Shown piece by piece: positions 60,008 to 64,000 of a DNA stretch of 64,000 nt. The position numbers were made by a program, and so were the translations under genes. The notes below the pieces were generated by a model. That model searched no databases. It was given only the letters and a program-made list of their open reading frames with translations, and was not told the DNA's origin. How positions within the stretch are numbered: position 1 is the first letter of the stretch; the number at the start of each line of letters is the position of its first letter. Source of the DNA: Henckelia pumila (lineage: Eukaryota > Streptophyta > Magnoliopsida > Lamiales > Gesneriaceae); the NCBI RefSeq assembly GCF_033568475.1, contig NC_133123.1, positions 3,286,001-3,350,000 on the forward strand. The letters run 5' to 3'.

Positions 60008-60187
60008 ATGTGTATTAAAAAGCTTTTTATTTGTTTGGCGGTGTTTGTTCTTGTAGCCATTAATATTATTGGGCTTATCTATTGGCGGTGCTGTAGGCAT
60101 TTTCCGAATCTTGGAGGGGAGACTCTCGTTACTTGTTTCCTTACTGCATTACAAACTTTTATAGGATTTGTTTTGAATTTGAATTAA
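60008..60187 (+). other. 59-codon hydrophobic ORF, array unit 4
   Basis: Begins MCIKKLFICLAVFVLVAINI. The frame is open upstream to an ATG at 59939 (82 codons in all), adding a Lys/Glu/Arg-rich stretch. It differs from the unit 2 copy at five residues, with about three silent changes. Confidence 0.25.
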
Positions 60188-61310
60188 TAGATAAAATCTC
60201 TTAATAATATCGTGGAAAAATTTGTGATACATTATAAGACATGCGTCGTCTTGTAAGGTAATCAAGTTTCTGTCATGTTTAATCATGTTCTTGTTACTTG
60301 AACAACTCAAAATCATATGATCTTTTGGAAGTTGTCCATGAAATAAATCAAATCTAGCCATGTTCGGCGAATTTGTTGTTACTTAAATATCTCAAAATCA
60401 TATGAGAATTAAATTGAATGTTATGTTTAGTGTATGATGATATTTGTGTTATATTTGGTATATAATGATTTCACTGTATATATGCACATAAAATTAGAAA
60501 GCCAGATCCCATCAATAATTTCAATTTTTTATGGTCTTAAATTTGAATTAAAATTTTGTTTAATTTGATTTTCTAAAATATCGCATATTACTCGAATTAA
60601 ACAAAAAGGCAAGGACATAAAAATAAAAATTCAATTCAGTTGTTAATCGAATTACACGTTGGCCAAATTTTACTTGCGTTTGAAAAATAAAGTAATACCA
60701 AAACATTCAAGAATTTTGATTGGCATCACCAGAAAAAAAAAATGTCACACAAATTATGAATTCTTTCTTAATCTGACCAAATCAATTTCTATTAATTTTA
60801 ATTAATAGACAAAATCCTTACTGTACATATGTTAGTACACAGTTCAAAATTTTTGGTGTGCACTTGTACTTGAAAAATAATTAACCGGTTGATTAAGCTA
60901 TCTGGAATGAATCACGTCATTTTATTTTTGGGATATTTTGGAAGTGATTAACGCGTAGTAAGTTCAAGTAAAGGGATGGACATTTAAAACTCTATTAACA
61001 TAGTAATGCCAACTTTGTTACTCATAATCAAAAAAAGATTGTGTTGTAAAAAACTGTTGCTAACGTAATTTTATCTTTATAATGTCGTATTGCCAACTTT
61101 TTTTAACATCATAATATCGAGATTTTTCTTGATTTAACCCAGGGGCGGATCCAGGATTTCGGTTATGAGGGGCGCCTACAAGCTAGACACAAGATTTAAA
61201 TAGAAAAGACAAATTACAGTATATGTTATATTCAACTAATTAAACATCAAATGTATGTTTCGAACAAAATATTTATATATTAAAAAAACTCGACGTTCAT
61301 TATAAATTTT

Positions 61311-61956
61311 AAAATAACTGACATAAATGGGCCCAAATAAAATACTTAAATATAATTGGACCCAAATAAAATATTTAAGTCCAATAACTTAACTAAGTCC
61401 AACATTAATAACTGACAGACCCAAAATTTCACAGAATGACCCAATAATTCTCATGAGCTCCCAAACCCATGAAAATTATTGTGCTTACTTAATTAAATAT
61501 ATTAAGGTTTAATTAAAATATTTAAAAGCCCAAATAATTTTTAAACATTTAATTTATCCCAAAAAGATTACTTAATCTTAATAATCATTTAAAATTAAAA
61601 ATACCCGAGCCCGACTAACATAACCCGGACTTGAACCAAACTAACTTAACCCATAACCCGACTGACACAACCCGGACCCCCAAGACCCAGCCCGGCCCAC
61701 CTAACCCTAAAACCCGACCCCCTCTCCTTCCCTCACCCGCGGCCGTGAGCAGCAAGCCTTCATGGCCTGCTATCGGCCGGCTCCGGCCTCCCCTGGCCGG
61801 AGCACCACCCCCCAGACGTAGCCCACGTCTGGGCGGTCCTAACCAAGCCAAAACCCTGAAGGTGCACGGCCAGGCTAACCCAAACCGAGCCCTCTTCCCT
61901 ATAACCCTAGATCTGTGCAACAATGACCCCAGCTGGTGTCGCCTCGGTCTTGCCCA
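61311..61956 (+). other. G+C-rich retroelement-like segment (possible Gypsy LTR part)
   Basis: A region with repeated GGGCCCAAATAA / GACCCAAA motifs leads into a G+C-rich stretch (61600-61950) with ACCCGACCC-type repeats and GGCCGGCTCCGGCC. This composition resembles LTRs of plant Gypsy elements. Frames on both strands are open simply because the DNA is G+C-rich; no protein is recognised. It is interrupted at 61957 by a hAT element and seems to continue at 62643. Confidence 0.35.
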
Positions 61957-62634
61957 CAAGGGCGGAGGTAGCTCATGCCTAGTGTGGGCTTTTGCCCACA
62001 CTGGGCCCAATATATATATATATATATACATACGCATATATATATATTTATTTATTTATAATTTTTTTAAATTTTACTTATTATTATTATTGCCCTAGTT
62101 TATTAAATTGGACTAAAAAATATAAGAATTTTTTTATAATTTTTACACCCATGTTTAGGTTCAAATTTTAAAATTTTTATATGTTATTATTTTCAAAATA
62201 TACAGGTCTATATGATTGACACATTCCAATTGGCAAACATATTTTTTGACCATCTATATTCTCTACAAAACTCAATTTCACCAAATTTTAGGTTCATTTT
62301 TTTTTTCAATATTCATCGACCGTTCAATTATTTTTTAAATTTTGTGCCCTTATGGTGACCGATAATCAATTCATGTTTTTTTTTTTAGAATGTAGAGTAT
62401 ATAAAATTTTTTCAAAGTTTATTTTGGTTGTGGGTTTTGAATGTGTTGTTCTTCGTCATTTTTCAGTGTTATCACAAAAACTAACTGGTGCTTTTGGTCA
62501 CGTGTATCTTATATTCTTATATTCAAAGCTTATGACACATTATTCTGATATTCGATTAACCATTGATTTTTTTTATTTTATTTATTATATTATATTGTCG
62601 CCTACACTGAACCAAGATCCTAGCTCTGCCCCTG
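61957..62634. mobile_element. Non-autonomous hAT-type element, 678 bp
   Basis: Left end CAAGGGCGGAGGTAGC and right end GATCCTAGCTCTGCCCCTG form imperfect inverted repeats. Target duplications CTTGCCCA at 61949-61956 and 62635-62642 match exactly. The interior is A+T-rich with a TA tract near 62010-62045 and no transposase. Its ends resemble the CAGGGGCGGATCCAGGAT motif in each unit of the adjacent array. Confidence 0.9.
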
Positions 62635-62787
62635 CTTGCCCATTCCTGGTTCGAACCACTCAAGCCAACAATCATAGCTGAAACTATAGAGCTGCTTGTT
62701 GATAGGAATAGCTGAAAGCAAAATAATGAAAAACTTTATTCAATTCTTGAATGTGATCATGTAATCGGCTGAAAATTGCAAAATATG

Positions 62788-63150
62788 CTACATTTTTTTA
62801 CCATTTGTGAAATGTAGAATACAGGCTAATGCTAGTAAAACAACTCCCATTGAAATCCATTGCTTCAGTCTCTCAGCATGCCCCTGCACAGTGATCAATT
62901 CATCTTCATCTATTTTGTTACATATTAAGCAATCAAGATTTAAATAATTTTCGATTTTGAAATATGTAGTATGAACTAATTGATAGTAGTATCACAAAAG
63001 ATATATACCCTGAAATGAATCAAGACATGTCCATAGTGAATGCCAATAGTACCAGACTCTATGGACCCTCACCCACGTCTCCAACCATGGACCAACAACC
63101 ATAATCATTCCCATGCAAGAAAACGTGAGAATAAGATGAAAAGAAGCCAT
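62788..63150 (-). other. Weak candidate for a two-exon small membrane protein
   Basis: On the minus strand ATG 63150 opens MASFHLILTFSCMGMIMVVG..., reaching a donor at TGG/GTGAGG (63073). An acceptor at 62884 leads to GHAERLKQWISMGVVLLALA... and a stop at 62788. The phase-0 join gives 57 residues with two hydrophobic segments. No family is recognised and the region may be retroelement DNA, so this is a low-confidence model. Confidence 0.2.
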
Positions 63151-64000
63151 ATTCACGAGTTATTCATACATAAAATTCAAGATCCCGCATGAACACAATA
63201 ATATCAATGCAAAACATGATGGATCTACCATAGAATGGTTTAAGTAGCTTATATGGTGTTAAAAGAGAGAATTTAACATGCATTTGTTGAAGATTTACGA
63301 AATAAACGCCTATAACGCGCGGGCAGTGCTCCGGGACGAACGGATCTTCGAAACTTGCTTAAAACTCACAAAAATTTTGGCTATGGGGCTGGTTTTTTGC
63401 TGAAGAAGATGAAGAAAGGATGATGGAGGCGGCTCAATGGGGTTGGGCGTGGGATAGGGTAAATTTTTAGGTTTAATTTTAGGAGATAATTAAGTTTAAT
63501 TACATAAATTAAGCTAACTAAATCATTATACCATAAAAATACATTTAAAACTCATAATTAAAAATATAAATATGATAACATAATGAAAATCCCGAAATAT
63601 AATATTAAGGGATTTTTAAAAGTCCTTAAAAGTCAATAAAATGGCTTATTTTGGATAAAAATGAATATATATATATATATACTTATAAATGGATAAAAAT
63701 TGGTTGATTGCCCTTGAGCATAATCGCTTGCTAGATTTGCCGTAGAGTCTTTTTTAAAATATTTTGAAAAAGGTGGATCTCATACCACTTGTTTGAACCT
63801 AATGGGGGGATTTAGGTTTTATTGACAAATTTAGCAATTTAAAGCGATTATGCAAATACGCAAACGGAAGACTTAAAACAATAAAAAATAAATACGGTAA
63901 ATAAATGCATAAAATAAATAAATTGATAAATGAGATAGGATATGTTTATGAAAGTTCGACGATAAATCGTCTACGTCTCCTCTTCTTGGTTAAGATCGAT
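63151..64000. other. Unassigned right edge, probably repeat-derived
   Basis: The stretch 63320-63470 (ACGCGCGGGCAGTGCTCCGG..., then a GAAGAAGATGAAG run) and 63700-64000 (GTTCGACGATAAATCGTC near 63955) look like parts of dispersed repeats, but no ends, LTR pairs or coding frames are visible before the window stops. Confidence 0.35.

Larger units (their letters stand above)
53721..61310 (+). repeat. Tandem array: three full and one partial 2.1-kb units
   Basis: The same sequence recurs with landmark TAGCCATTAATATTATTGGG at about 53760, 55878, 57984 and 60054 (periods 2118, 2106, 2070). Each unit contains a small hydrophobic frame, an A+T-rich kilobase with landmarks TTACACGTTGGCCAAATTTT and AACCGGTTGATTAAGCTATC, a hAT-terminus-like CAGGGGCGGATCCAGGATTT (54845, 56948, 59053, 61140), and, in the first three units, a TA microsatellite. 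The fourth unit stops at about 61300-61310. Units look highly similar, differing by scattered substitutions, small indels and microsatellite length. Confidence 0.95.

Noticed and set aside
55654-60361. Minus-strand frames repeated in each array unit
   Set aside because: They are the antisense of A+T-rich repeat DNA, made largely of Phe, Tyr, Leu and Ile, and vary in length from unit to unit.
61615-62098. Long frames on both strands in the G+C-rich segment
   Set aside because: Open on both strands because TAA/TAG/TGA are rare in such DNA; the predicted proteins are low-complexity and run into a TA microsatellite.

Overview
The window is nuclear DNA from a flowering plant, most likely a eudicot and possibly an asterid. 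Genes are intron-containing with GT-AG introns and A+T-rich spacers. MITEs, Helitron ends and a Ty1/copia element are present, and every recognisable protein is plant-type. The lineage guess rests on general sequence character only.

Left part (1-44 kb, gene-rich). On the minus strand: the 5' part of a UPL1/UPL2-type HECT ubiquitin ligase (cut by the left edge), a phytocyanin/early-nodulin-like protein, plant INCENP (WYRD type, eight coding exons), a classical arabinogalactan protein, a cysteine-synthase-2-like PLP enzyme and a TPK1-type vacuolar two-pore K+ channel. On the plus strand: a MIR156 precursor, a CFIm68/CPSF6-like RRM protein with an RE/RD tail, a small conserved plant protein of unknown role, and a small two-helix membrane protein. 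Exon joins were worked out by eye; all the multi-exon models close in frame.

Gene order resembles two Arabidopsis segments combined. UPL1 and the cysteine-synthase-like gene lie close together on chromosome 1 (At1g558xx). WYRD, MIR156H, TPK1 and a CFI68-like gene lie in At5g556xx-558xx. The window therefore looks like an unfractionated version of an ancestral block, with MIR156 sitting just downstream of the INCENP gene.

The spacers hold many small transposons that can be delimited to the base: two Tourist-like MITEs (TAA/TTA target duplications), four hAT-type elements with perfect 8-bp target duplications, a Stowaway MITE, and two Helitron 3' ends. One hAT element carries a nested foldback element.

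Right part (44-64 kb, repeat-rich). It contains a sugar-transporter pseudogene scrap and a 5.87-kb copia retrotransposon (270/263-bp LTRs, ATTAG target duplication). The retrotransposon is broken by nonsense codons and a gag deletion. Its leader holds five tandem hairpin units and an independent small ORF. Next comes a four-copy tandem array with a 2.1-kb period, then G+C-rich retroelement-like DNA split by another hAT element. The genes are ordinary housekeeping, cell-wall and transport functions and do not form one pathway. The observations most worth a second look are the miR156 variant that pairs perfectly with the classic SPL site, the duplicated 3' splice site in INCENP, the copia leader, and the 2.1-kb array.
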